Origin: Ferruginibacter sp.
GTDB lineage: Bacteria > Bacteroidota > Bacteroidia > Chitinophagales > Chitinophagaceae
Assembly: GCA_025357775.1 (NCBI GenBank)
Contig: JANXOQ010000233.1
Location: 1 to 7,149, forward strand
DNA length: 7,149 bases
Reading direction: 5' to 3'
Positions 1-6,954 of the stretch are shown in pieces; within the stretch, counting starts at the first letter, position 1, and every line of letters starts with the position of its first letter. Position numbers and translations under genes: made by a program. A model generated the notes under the pieces. That model had not been told where the DNA came from. It worked only from the letters and a program-made list of their open reading frames with translations, and did not search any database.

Positions 1-2364
1 GCTATAGTTATTACTGGCTTTACACAAAAAGCGCTTATACAATGGACAGTAAAGGGTTCTGGTACTTTTGATATTATGTTTGTAAATGATTTTAACCTAC
101 CTTATTTTTCTGGGTTCTTATTTTTCTTTGTATTTATTGGTGGGTTAATATGGCTCACATTAAGAATTGCACATAATAAAAATTGGAATTTATTAAAGCT
201 TGGCATGTGGTGTTTTGCATTTATAATGTTGGGTTGCTTTGTATCGTACTCAACTACATTGGTAAGAAGCAATGCAGATGTATCTGTAAACATGGGGGAG
301 GTAGACAACCCAGTAAACCTTATGAGCTATGTAAGCCGAGAACAATATGGTGATTGGCCTATATTATATGGACAAGATTTTACTGCTACTGCACAAGACC
401 AAATTGTAACAGATACTTATGTAAAAGCAGATGGGAAATATTTAAAAGAAGGAAAAAAGGTAGAATATGTATATGGTAATGAAGATAAACATTTATTTCC
501 AAGAATGTGGGACCAAGGCAATGACCAAGGCCGGGCGGATTACTATGCAAATTTTGCTGGTATTGGCAAAAATAAAGATGGTTCTTACGAGCGACCACCT
601 ACTATGGCAGAAAATATAAGCTTTTTTGTGCAGTATCAAATAAACTGGATGTACTTTAGGTATTTTATGTGGAATTTTGCTGGCAAGCAAAATGATTTGC
701 AAGGTGTAAATATTAATAATGTAAGAGATGGTAACTGGAAAAGTGGTATTGGCTTTTTAGACAATATTCGCTTAGGAGACCAAAGTAAAATGCCAGATAC
801 TTTAAAAAATAATAAAGCAAACAATAAGCTTTTTATGCTTCCTTTTATTTTAGGAATATTGGGCTTGCTATTTCAAATTAAATACAATAAAAAAGACGCT
901 TTCGTAGTTGGATTGTTTTTCTTTTTTACTGGCTTAGCTATTTCGCTTTATTTAAATATGGCAGGCAACCAACCGAGAGAAAGAGATTATGCATTTGTAG
1001 GTTCATTTTATGTATTTGCAATATGGATAGGGCTTGGTGTATTGTATGTAGCAGAACTGCTAAATGGCTTTATGAAAAATTATCGTAATGCTACAATGGC
1101 AGCAGGTTTGCTGTGTATGCTTGCAGTGCCAATATTAATGGCAAGCCAAGAGTGGGACGACCATGATAGAAGCCAAAAAACAATGGCACCAGACCTTGCA
1201 AAAAACTACCTTGAAAGTTGTGCACCCAATGCAATCCTATTTACATTTGGTGATAATGATACCTACCCACTATGGTATGCACAAGAGGTACTAGGCATAC
1301 GCCCAGATATACGAGTAATGAATACAAGCTTGCTAGGCACTGATTGGTACATAAACCAACTTCGGTATAAAGTAAACCAAAGTGATTCTTTAGATGTTAT
1401 ATGGAGTGCAGCACAAATTAGAGGCTCTAATAGAGATGTAACTGTAAATGGACCAATTGCTGGTGTTGACCCTAATAAACCAATGGATTTATATACTATG
1501 ATGAAAGATTTTGGAGGTAGTGATGACCCAACTAGAATAGACCAAAGGAATGGGTATAATATTTTTCCTACAAAAAAAGTATTTGTACCTGTAGATGTAA
1601 ATTTGGTAAAACAGAATGGTACAGTAAATGCAAGTGATTCAGTATTAACTCAATTAAATTTTGATATTCCCAAAAATTATTTGTATAAAAACGATGCAGC
1701 TATTTTGAATATTATTGCAGCAAATAAATGGAAACGTCCTATTTATTTTACATCTCCATACGATGATTTGGGTTTTAAGCCATTTTTAAGAATGGATGGG
1801 CTTTCTTACAGACTTGTACCAGTAGCTAATAACGATGTAAATAGAGAAACGATTGGTAAAACTATGATGGAGAAATTTGCTTTTGGAGGCGCAAATTTAA
1901 AAGGTACTTACTTTGATGAAGAAAATAGAAGACACTTAAATACTATAAGATTAGCATTTGCACAAGCTGCAAGTAGTTTATCAGAAGATAAAAAGGAAGA
2001 GGCTATAAAATTATTAAACAAGTGTGATAAGATGATGCTTGAGGCAAATATGCCTTATGGAATGGCTAGCAGATACCAACAGCAAAATGAATTTTCTATC
2101 CAAATGCTATTAGCCTCTTACAGGTGTGGAGATACAACACTATCTACAAAAATTAATGGTGCATTAAAAAAAGATATGACTGAACAAGCAGCATATTATG
2201 AAAGTTTACCAGAACTTAAGAAAGAAGCACTAGGGCAAGAAGAAAGTAGAAATAAACAACTATTGGAAGGACTTCTGCAAATGGAGGCACAATTTAAAAA
2301 TGCTCCACCTGTAACAAAAGAAGGTGCAATGCCAACTATAAAAACAAATGGCGTACAAAAATAA
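1..2364 (+). CDS. TMEM260/DUF2723-type membrane glycosyltransferase (GT117-like), 5'-truncated
   Basis: The reading frame is open from base 1 (visible start AIVITGFTQKALIQW) to TAA at 2362-2364, so the gene begins outside the window; the ATG at 76 is internal. About 787 codons are visible. From memory the family is often 1000 residues or more, so the N-terminal membrane domain with the expected catalytic acidic residues is missing here. Counting from the Met at 76, hydrophobic helices lie near 11-31, 41-62, 251-267, 275-294, 308-328 and 339-355. The segment NQPRERDYAF (298-307) and the following FGDNDTYPLWYAQEVLG-like region (391-407) are hallmarks I recognise from Bacteroidota DUF2723 proteins. 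The C-terminal 120 or so residues are soluble, charged and probably helical. The family is related to human TMEM260, a protein O-mannosyltransferase; the bacterial acceptor and sugar are unknown. Family assignment is firm, exact reaction is inferred. Confidence 0.9.
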   Translation, partial: AIVITGFTQKALIQWTVKGSGTFDIMFVNDFNLPYFSGFLFFFVFIGGLIWLTLRIAHNKNWNLLKLGMWCFAFIMLGCFVSYSTTLVRSNADVSVNMGEVDNPVNLMSYVSREQYGDWPILYGQDFTATAQDQIVTDTYVKADGKYLKEGKKVEYVYGNEDKHLFPRMWDQGNDQGRADYYANFAGIGKNKDGSYERPPTMAENISFFVQYQINWMYFRYFMWNFAGKQNDLQGVNINNVRDGNWKSGIGFLDNIRLGDQSKMPDTLKNNKANNKLFMLPFILGILGLLFQIKYNKKDAFVVGLFFFFTGLAISLYLNMAGNQPRERDYAFVGSFYVFAIWIGLGVLYVAELLNGFMKNYRNATMAAGLLCMLAVPILMASQEWDDHDRSQKTMAPDLAKNYLESCAPNAILFTFGDNDTYPLWYAQEVLGIRPDIRVMNTSLLGTDWYINQLRYKVNQSDSLDVIWSAAQIRGSNRDVTVNGPIAGVDPNKPMDLYTMMKDFGGSDDPTRIDQRNGYNIFPTKKVFVPVDVNLVKQNGTVNASDSVLTQLNFDIPKNYLYKNDAAILNIIAANKWKRPIYFTSPYDDLGFKPFLRMDGLSYRLVPVANNDVNRETIGKTMMEKFAFGGANLKGTYFDEENRRHLNTIRLAFAQAASSLSEDKKEEAIKLLNKCDKMMLEANMPYGMASRYQQQNEFSIQMLLASYRCGDTTLSTKINGALKKDMTEQAAYYESLPELKKEALGQEESRNKQLLEGLLQMEAQFKNAPPVTKEGAMPTIKTNGVQK

Positions 2365-2381
2365 TTTTTTATAATTTATTT

Positions 2382-2413
2382 AAAGCCCTGTACCACTGGT
2401 ATAGGGCTTTTTT
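2382..2413 (+). terminator. Intrinsic terminator of the glycosyltransferase-like gene
   Basis: AAAGCCCT (2382-2389) pairs perfectly with AGGGCTTT (2403-2410). The stem continues inward with a G-T pair and TACC/GGTA, leaving a three-base loop ACT (2395-2397). Six Ts (2408-2413) close it. It begins 17 bases after the stop codon of the upstream gene, so it separates that gene from the VWA operon. Confidence 0.9.
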
Positions 2414-2453
2414 GCAACCAATAGATGTTTTGTTTCGTTTATACAAATATGTA

Positions 2454-2517
2454 AATGGAGAGTGAAAAATGGGAAAAGGAAATGGGTAATATTGAATGGT
2501 AAGATGAAACAAGAAGT
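2454..2517 (+). repeat. Purine-rich degenerate repeat, unit about 13 bp
   Basis: This stretch of the intergenic region is almost entirely A and G on the + strand. AAATGGG occurs at 2467-2473 and 2480-2486, exactly 13 bp apart, with a decayed GAATGGT at 2494-2500. No open frame of useful length crosses it. It may be a worn short repeat or merely a compositional patch. Confidence 0.35.
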
Positions 2518-2643
2518 AATTAATTATAATTGAAAAAAATAAATTCTAACTACAAATTATTTATTTTTATGAATTAAATGTGTAACAGAAAAAGTTATTT
2601 ACTAAATGCCTTTTATAATCGAAAATCTGTAGTTCTTCGTCAG

Positions 2644-2674
2644 TTGTCTGTTTAGCATCTAAATTCTATAATTC
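2644..2674 (+). promoter_or_regulatory. Weak candidate promoter for the VWA gene
   Basis: TTG at 2644-2646 lies 20 bases before TATAATTC (2667-2674). Spacing fits the Bacteroidota -33/-7 pattern (TTTG, about 19-21 bases, TAnnTTTG), but the -7 match is only partial. The start codon follows 13 bases later, which would give a very short leader. Something must start transcription here because a strong terminator lies upstream, yet this exact site is a guess. Confidence 0.25.
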
Positions 2675-2687
2675 TAAAATCTTAATA

Positions 2688-3785
2688 ATGTTAGGTCATA
2701 ATTTTTCAAAGTATAACCCAAAAGACAATGAGCCAACTGGTTTTGATAAGCTCATGAAAATGTTTACTCAATTGCTTACTTACACAAGTGGTGATTTTGG
2801 AGAAGCTATGCAATGGATGAATGAATTAGATAAAGAATACAAGCTTACCAATGATGAATATGGTATGGGAGATTTTCTAGAAGATTTAAAAAAGAAAGGA
2901 TATATAGATGAAGATAAAGGCACAGGAGAAATAAAAATAACTTCAAAAACAGAGCAGACAATAAGAAAAAGCAGCTTAGAGGAAATTTTTGGAAAACTTA
3001 AGAAAACAAAATCAGGTAGCCACCAAACATTTAAACCTGGCGGTGGAGATGAAATAAACCCAGAAACAAGACCATTTCAATTTGGGGATAGTATGGAACA
3101 GATAGATTTTACTTCTTCAATTCGTAATGCACAAATAAACCATGGTATTGATAGTTTTAAAATGCAAGAAGATGATTTGGAAATTAGAGAAACTGATTTT
3201 AAATCTCAGACCTCTACTGTTTTAATGATTGATATTTCTCACTCCATGATTTTATATGGTGAAGATAGAATAACACCTGCCAAAAAAGTAGCCATGGCAT
3301 TGGCAGAATTAATAAAAACAAAATACCCAAAAGATACATTAGATATTGTGGTATTTGGCAACGATGCATGGCCTATTGAAATAAAAGATTTACCCTATTT
3401 ACAAGTAGGCCCGTACCATACCAATACGGTTGCAGGCTTAGAATTAGCAATGGATATTCTTCGCCGCAGGCGCAACCCAAACAAGCAAATTTTTATGATA
3501 ACAGATGGTAAACCTACTTGCTTAAAAATAGGTAAGCAATATTATAAAAACAGCTTCGGGGTAGATAGAAAGATTTTAACTCGTTGTATGAGTTTGGCAA
3601 CACAATGTAAAAAAGCTAAAATAGTTGTTACTACCTTTATGATAGCTAGCGACCCATATCTTCAGCGCTTTGTGCAGGAGTTTACGGAAACAAATAATGG
3701 TAAAGCTTTTTTTGCATCGTTGGACAAGTTGGGGGCATTTATTTTTAAGGATTTTGAAAGTGGGAAAAGAAAGACGGTTTATTGA
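2688..3785 (+). CDS. VWA-domain protein, partner of the downstream AAA+ ATPase
   Basis: A 365-residue soluble protein with no signal peptide or membrane segment. The N-terminal half (about 1-170) is a charged helical domain containing FGEAMQWMNELDKEY and GMGDFLEDLKKKGYI. The von Willebrand A domain fills about 175-360. A complete metal-ion-dependent adhesion site is visible: DISHS (D182, S184, S186), a threonine in HTNTVAG (T245 or T247), and ITDG (D273). Such proteins bind a partner or substrate through Mg2+ while a MoxR/chelatase-type ATPase supplies the work, as in ViaA-RavA and CoxE-CoxD. The likely ATPase is encoded at 4447-5967, separated only by a toxin-antitoxin pair. The start is chosen because the first residues (FSKYNPKD) resemble the N-terminus I recall for Bacteroidota homologues; there is no Shine-Dalgarno. 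The cellular target is unknown. Confidence 0.88.
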   Translation: MLGHNFSKYNPKDNEPTGFDKLMKMFTQLLTYTSGDFGEAMQWMNELDKEYKLTNDEYGMGDFLEDLKKKGYIDEDKGTGEIKITSKTEQTIRKSSLEEIFGKLKKTKSGSHQTFKPGGGDEINPETRPFQFGDSMEQIDFTSSIRNAQINHGIDSFKMQEDDLEIRETDFKSQTSTVLMIDISHSMILYGEDRITPAKKVAMALAELIKTKYPKDTLDIVVFGNDAWPIEIKDLPYLQVGPYHTNTVAGLELAMDILRRRRNPNKQIFMITDGKPTCLKIGKQYYKNSFGVDRKILTRCMSLATQCKKAKIVVTTFMIASDPYLQRFVQEFTETNNGKAFFASLDKLGAFIFKDFESGKRKTVY

Positions 3786-3796
3786 AGGGCATTTGC

Positions 3797-3829
3797 CACA
3801 AAGGCACAAAGAAATGAAGTTGTACAAAG
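3797..3829 (+). repeat. Short CACAAAG repeat after the VWA stop
   Basis: CACAAAG occurs at 3797-3803 and 3805-3811 (8 bp apart), with a variant TACAAAG at 3823-3829. It starts 11 bases after the VWA stop codon. I recall similar strings built on CACAAAG scattered between genes in some Bacteroidota genomes, but that is memory, not a search. It could mark the left edge of the inserted toxin-antitoxin segment. Confidence 0.35.
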
Positions 3830-3913
3830 AAAAATTGTAAAGTAAATATCATAGTAAAAATGTTCATTTCTTTTTTGCAAATTAAAATATTAACTTCAAT
3901 AAAAATAAACTCC

Positions 3914-4150
3914 ATGTCGATAACAGAATTGCAGCAAAAATTGATAAATAAAATTAGTATTACAAATGATGTTGATTTGTTAGAAGATATTTATAGTTTC
4001 ATTGGAATAGATGAAGAAGTTGGAAAGTTTTATACATTATCAGATAAACAGATTTTAAATATAGAGCAATCTCAACAGCAAATTAAAGATGGAAATTATT
4101 TTAGCAACGATGATGTAAATAAAGAAATAGACCAATGGTTAGAAAAATAA
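3914..4150 (+). CDS. Antitoxin of a type II toxin-antitoxin pair
   Basis: A 78-residue acidic protein starting MSITELQQKL. The frame extends upstream to an ATG at 3860, but the extra 18 residues (MFISFLQIKILTSIKINS) are hydrophobic and unlike an antitoxin, so 3914 is preferred. The C-terminus (residues about 58-78, KDGNYFSNDDVNKEIDQWLEK in two halves: KDGNYFSNDD then VNKEIDQWLEK) matches the pattern of small Bacteroidota antitoxins that pair with RelE/ParE toxins; this end probably wraps the toxin. No recognisable helix-turn-helix or ribbon-helix-helix motif is obvious in the N-terminal part. Its last 16 bases overlap the toxin gene, typical of translationally coupled modules. It would neutralise the toxin and probably repress its own promoter, which I could not locate with confidence in 3786-3913. 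Confidence 0.75.
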   Translation: MSITELQQKLINKISITNDVDLLEDIYSFIGIDEEVGKFYTLSDKQILNIEQSQQQIKDGNYFSNDDVNKEIDQWLEK

Positions 4151-4434
4151 TTTGGTCAGCAAATGCTAAAGATGAAATTATTGAAATATTAAAATTTTGG
4201 ATTAAACGAAATAAGTCAACTGCTTACAGCAAAAAATTAAATATGCTCTTTAGAGAAGCAATTAATCTGATTTCAAAAAATTCAACTATTGGGTATATAA
4301 CTATCAAAGAAAATGTGAGAGTAAAAATTGTAAAACAATTTTTAATAATTTATGAAATAACAAATGATTCAATTCACTTACATTCAATTTTTGATAACAG
4401 AAGAAATCCAAAAGAATTAATTAAAAGATTATAA
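4135..4434 (+). CDS. RelE/ParE-superfamily toxin
   Basis: A 99-residue basic protein starting MVRKIIWSANAKDEI. The order of elements fits the RelE/ParE (plasmid stabilisation) fold: a first strand ending in W, two helices (about 11-47, with FWIKRNKSTAYSKKL), then strands carrying VRVKIVKQFLIIYEI (61-75) and HLHSIFDNRRNP (81-92). The terminal D-x-RR-x-P element (D87, R89, R90, P92) is typical of the family. RelE members cut mRNA on the ribosome while ParE members poison DNA gyrase; sequence alone does not decide which applies. The gene overlaps its antitoxin by 16 bp in another frame and ends 12 bp before the ATPase gene. G+C by hand count over 4141-4434 is 63 of 294 (21%), low even for this window, although yihY has equally poor stretches. 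No frameshift or internal stop is seen, so the toxin looks intact. Confidence 0.85.
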   Translation: MVRKIIWSANAKDEIIEILKFWIKRNKSTAYSKKLNMLFREAINLISKNSTIGYITIKENVRVKIVKQFLIIYEITNDSIHLHSIFDNRRNPKELIKRL

Positions 4435-4446
4435 TTTAAAATTAAG

Positions 4447-5967
4447 ATGACCCCAAAAGCTAGTACACTAAGAGAATTAAAAAAAAGCGGCTACACTCCA
4501 AAATCCATTAAGGATGAAATAAGAGAGAATCTTATTAAAAAAATAAAAGCAAAAGAAAATCCTTTTCCTGGAATTTTAGGCTACGAGGACACAGTAATAC
4601 CAGATACAGAAAGAGCATTACTAAGTAGGCATAACATGCTTTTCTTGGGCTTACGTGGGCAAGCAAAAACTCGTATGGCAAGGCAAATGGTAGAGTTGTT
4701 AGACGAATACATACCTGTAGTAAGCGGTAGCGAAATTAACGATGACCCTTTGCAACCAATAAGTAGATATGCTATAGATTTAATAGAAGAAAAAGGGGAT
4801 GATACACCAATAGATTGGTTACATAAAAGCAAAAGGTATGGCGAAAAATTAGCTACACCCGATGTAAGTGTGGCAGATTTGATAGGTGATATTGACCCCA
4901 TAAAAGCATCTAACTTAAAATTAAGTTTTGCAGATGAAAGAGTACTGCATTATGGTATTATTCCACGTAGTAATAGGTGCATATTTGTAATAAATGAATT
5001 GCCCGATTTGCAAGCACGGATACAAGTTTCTTTGTTTAATATTTTAGAAGAAGGCGATTTGCAAATACGTGGGTTTAAACTACGCTTACCGCTAGATGTA
5101 TTATTTGTATTTACTGCAAACCCAGAAGACTATACCAATAGAGGAAGTATTGTAACACCATTAAAAGATAGAATAGAAAGCCAAATACTTACTCACTACC
5201 CAAAATCGTTAGAAACTGCATTACAAATAACTGAGCAAGAAGCAAGCATTAATGAAGCACAAAAAGAAAAAGTGGTAGTAAGTGATTTGATAAAAAGATT
5301 GATAGAGCAAGTGGCTTTTGAAGCAAGAGAAAGTGAATTTGTAGATAAAAAAAGTGGTGTAAGTGCAAGGCTAACCATAGCGGCTTATGAAAATGCGGTG
5401 AGCTCCGCAGAACGAAGAGCAATTATAAATGACGAAGCTTCTACCTGCGTTTGGCTAAGCGATTTAAATGGTATAATACCATCTATTACAGGAAAAATAG
5501 AATTGGTGTATGAGGGTGAGCAAGAAGGACCTTACCAAGTTTCATTTAATTTGTTAGAAAAAGCAATTCGAACACAATTCAAACAATATTTTCCTGACCC
5601 AGATACTTTAAAGAAAAGAAAAGGGAAAGAGCCTGCGCCAGAAAGCCCTTATAAAGCTATTACAAATTGGTTTGATAATGGCAACACCCTCGATTTGTTT
5701 TTAGAAACAAAAGACGAGGATAAAATTGTAAAATTATACAAAGTAAACGGCTTACATGCACTTGCTAAAAAGCACTATCCTTCTGTTTCAGAAAAAGAAA
5801 CAGCCTTGCTAATGGAACTTATATTGCATGGGCTTGCAGCACATTCATTAATTAGTAAAAAAATAATTGATGGCAAAATAGAATTTAAAGATTTAATGGG
5901 AAGTATGTTAAATATGGGAAGTGAACATTTTAACGAAGAAGATTTTAATGACGATGATTTTAATTAA
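4447..5967 (+). CDS. MoxR/Mg-chelatase-like AAA+ ATPase
   Basis: A 506-residue cytoplasmic protein. After a basic N-terminus (1-40) the AAA+ core shows a Walker A loop GLRGQAKT (68-75, K74 and T75), a Walker B-like segment CIFVINELPDL (178-188) ending in Asn-Glu rather than the usual Asp-Glu, a sensor 1 segment FVFTANPED (220-228, N225), and LKDRIE (239-244) with R242 as arginine-finger candidate. The segment SLFNILEEGDLQIRGFKLRL (195-214) is like the pre-sensor insert of chelatase/MoxR ATPases. The C-terminal 200 residues carry the lid and a family-specific helical region, ending in an acidic tail (EEDFNDDDFN). It probably hexamerises and works with the VWA protein at 2688-3785. Starting 12 bp after the toxin stop, it has no room for its own promoter. 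It is often labelled magnesium chelatase or sigma-54-interacting regulator in databases, but no chlorophyll or sigma-54 context is present here. Confidence 0.88.
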   Translation: MTPKASTLRELKKSGYTPKSIKDEIRENLIKKIKAKENPFPGILGYEDTVIPDTERALLSRHNMLFLGLRGQAKTRMARQMVELLDEYIPVVSGSEINDDPLQPISRYAIDLIEEKGDDTPIDWLHKSKRYGEKLATPDVSVADLIGDIDPIKASNLKLSFADERVLHYGIIPRSNRCIFVINELPDLQARIQVSLFNILEEGDLQIRGFKLRLPLDVLFVFTANPEDYTNRGSIVTPLKDRIESQILTHYPKSLETALQITEQEASINEAQKEKVVVSDLIKRLIEQVAFEARESEFVDKKSGVSARLTIAAYENAVSSAERRAIINDEASTCVWLSDLNGIIPSITGKIELVYEGEQEGPYQVSFNLLEKAIRTQFKQYFPDPDTLKKRKGKEPAPESPYKAITNWFDNGNTLDLFLETKDEDKIVKLYKVNGLHALAKKHYPSVSEKETALLMELILHGLAAHSLISKKIIDGKIEFKDLMGSMLNMGSEHFNEEDFNDDDFN

Positions 5968-5970
5968 ATA

Positions 5971-6002
5971 AAAAAGGCGTAAATCATATTTTACGCCTTT
6001 TT
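5971..6002. terminator. Bidirectional intrinsic terminator between convergent genes
   Basis: AAAAAGGCGTAAA (5971-5983) and TTTACGCCTTTTT (5990-6002) form a perfect 13-bp stem with the six-base loop TCATAT. The T tract on the right serves the ATPase operon; the A tract on the left reads as T on the - strand and serves yihY. It fills almost the whole 42-bp gap between the two stop codons. Confidence 0.92.
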
Positions 6003-6009
6003 ACATAAT

Positions 6010-6954
6010 CTATAATTCTTTTTTTATTTCTCTTTCAATTGTCAATACCTTCAAAGAATGTATGCTTACATTTAGCTCAAAACCAATAAGCAATGCAAGA
6101 GAGTTAATGTAGATAAGTGCCATTATCATCATTATTGTACCAATAGACCCGTACAATGCATTGTACTTGCCAAAATTGTTTACATATATTGCAAAGCCAA
6201 CTGATGCAGCTAAACTAAGCAGCGTAGCCAATATTGTACCAGGGGAAGAAAAGTTCCATTTTTTTCTAATTGCTGGTGCATATTTGAAAATAAAACCAAT
6301 AATTAAATAAACCAAAATAACAATAAAACCCCATCGTGTATAACCAATTATATCTCTTAAAAAATTATTTTTAACTACGATTTTTAATAAACTTCCTTCC
6401 ATAATAAGTAATAATAAATAAGCAAATAATAACCCAAATATTAATATAGTTAATCGAAGTGCAACAACCCTTATTACAATTCCTTTTCTTTGCTCAAAAC
6501 CCACATATTTTTTATTAAAAGAGCGCATTATCCCCATCATACCATTAGATGCAAAATAAAGTGTAAGCAATAAACCAAAAGAAAGTAGCCCCAGTTTTGA
6601 ACCATCAATAAATGAATCAATAAAAATTATTACTTGTTTATTATAAATTTTATTAGGTATAATATCTAGTATAATTGTATGCAATTGCAACTTTAATATT
6701 TTTTTAGATATAAAAGGTAAGTTTGGAATAAGTGTAAATAAAAATAACAGAGACGGCGGTATTGCCATTATAAAATTATAAGAAATTGCAGCTGCCCTTT
6801 CGGTTAGTCCATGCTCTTTTAATTGGCGTCTAAAAAATTGTATTACATCATACAAAGCCAGTCCTTGAAAGCCCGGTAAAAACCAATATTTACTTTTGCG
6901 AAGCAAAAAGGGTAGAGGAGTATAGGTTATTATGATGCGTTGTATTTTGGTCAA
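6010..6954 (-). CDS. YihY/BrkB-family inner-membrane protein
   Basis: A 314-residue polytopic membrane protein. Six hydrophobic segments are visible at about 61-78, 121-138, 165-186, 208-224, 238-258 and 269-293. Family marks are RAAAISYNFIMAIPPSLLF (53-71), where helix 1 begins, and NALYGSIGTIMM (265-276) followed by a last helix ending in GFELN (291-295). The family was once called ribonuclease BN or virulence factor BrkB by error; its function remains unsettled, with membrane transport or envelope roles proposed. The start is TTG (6954-6952): a stop codon (TAA, 6963-6961) lies only three codons upstream, and the first ATG downstream, at residue 63, is inside helix 1, so no ATG can give a complete protein. 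The gene is convergent with the ATPase gene and shares its terminator. Its base composition is very AT-rich in the middle. Confidence 0.87.
   Translation of the reverse strand: MTKIQRIIITYTPLPFLLRKSKYWFLPGFQGLALYDVIQFFRRQLKEHGLTERAAAISYNFIMAIPPSLLFLFTLIPNLPFISKKILKLQLHTIILDIIPNKIYNKQVIIFIDSFIDGSKLGLLSFGLLLTLYFASNGMMGIMRSFNKKYVGFEQRKGIVIRVVALRLTILIFGLLFAYLLLLIMEGSLLKIVVKNNFLRDIIGYTRWGFIVILVYLIIGFIFKYAPAIRKKWNFSSPGTILATLLSLAASVGFAIYVNNFGKYNALYGSIGTIMMIMALIYINSLALLIGFELNVSIHSLKVLTIEREIKKEL

Noticed and set aside
102..824. Four overlapping - strand open frames opposite the glycosyltransferase-like gene
   Set aside because: They are shadows of the strong + strand frame, show no recognisable motif, and are low-complexity or aromatic/histidine-rich in a way expected from antisense reading.
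3794..3806. Hairpin TGCC-ACAAA-GGCA as terminator after the VWA gene
   Set aside because: The stem is only four base pairs and no T tract follows, so readthrough into the toxin-antitoxin pair is more likely.
3576..3827. An 83-residue - strand frame covering the VWA 3' end
   Set aside because: Mostly antisense to the conserved VWA domain and with odd Cys-rich composition; no promoter or family match.
3860..3913. Longer start for the antitoxin at ATG 3860
   Set aside because: The extra 18 residues are hydrophobic and unlike antitoxins; the ATG at 3914 gives a normal length and N-terminus.
4141..4434. Low G+C of the toxin gene as proof of recent transfer
   Set aside because: Hand counts give 21% here against about 42% over 4621-4740, but stretches of yihY (6301-6420) are equally AT-rich, so composition alone is not decisive.
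3880..4446. Direct repeats flanking the toxin-antitoxin pair as target-site duplication
   Set aside because: The AT-rich strings near 3880-3895 and 4435-4446 resemble each other only loosely; no exact repeat of convincing length was found.
4581..5378. Two - strand frames inside the ATPase gene
   Set aside because: They lie opposite the conserved AAA+ core and have no features of their own.
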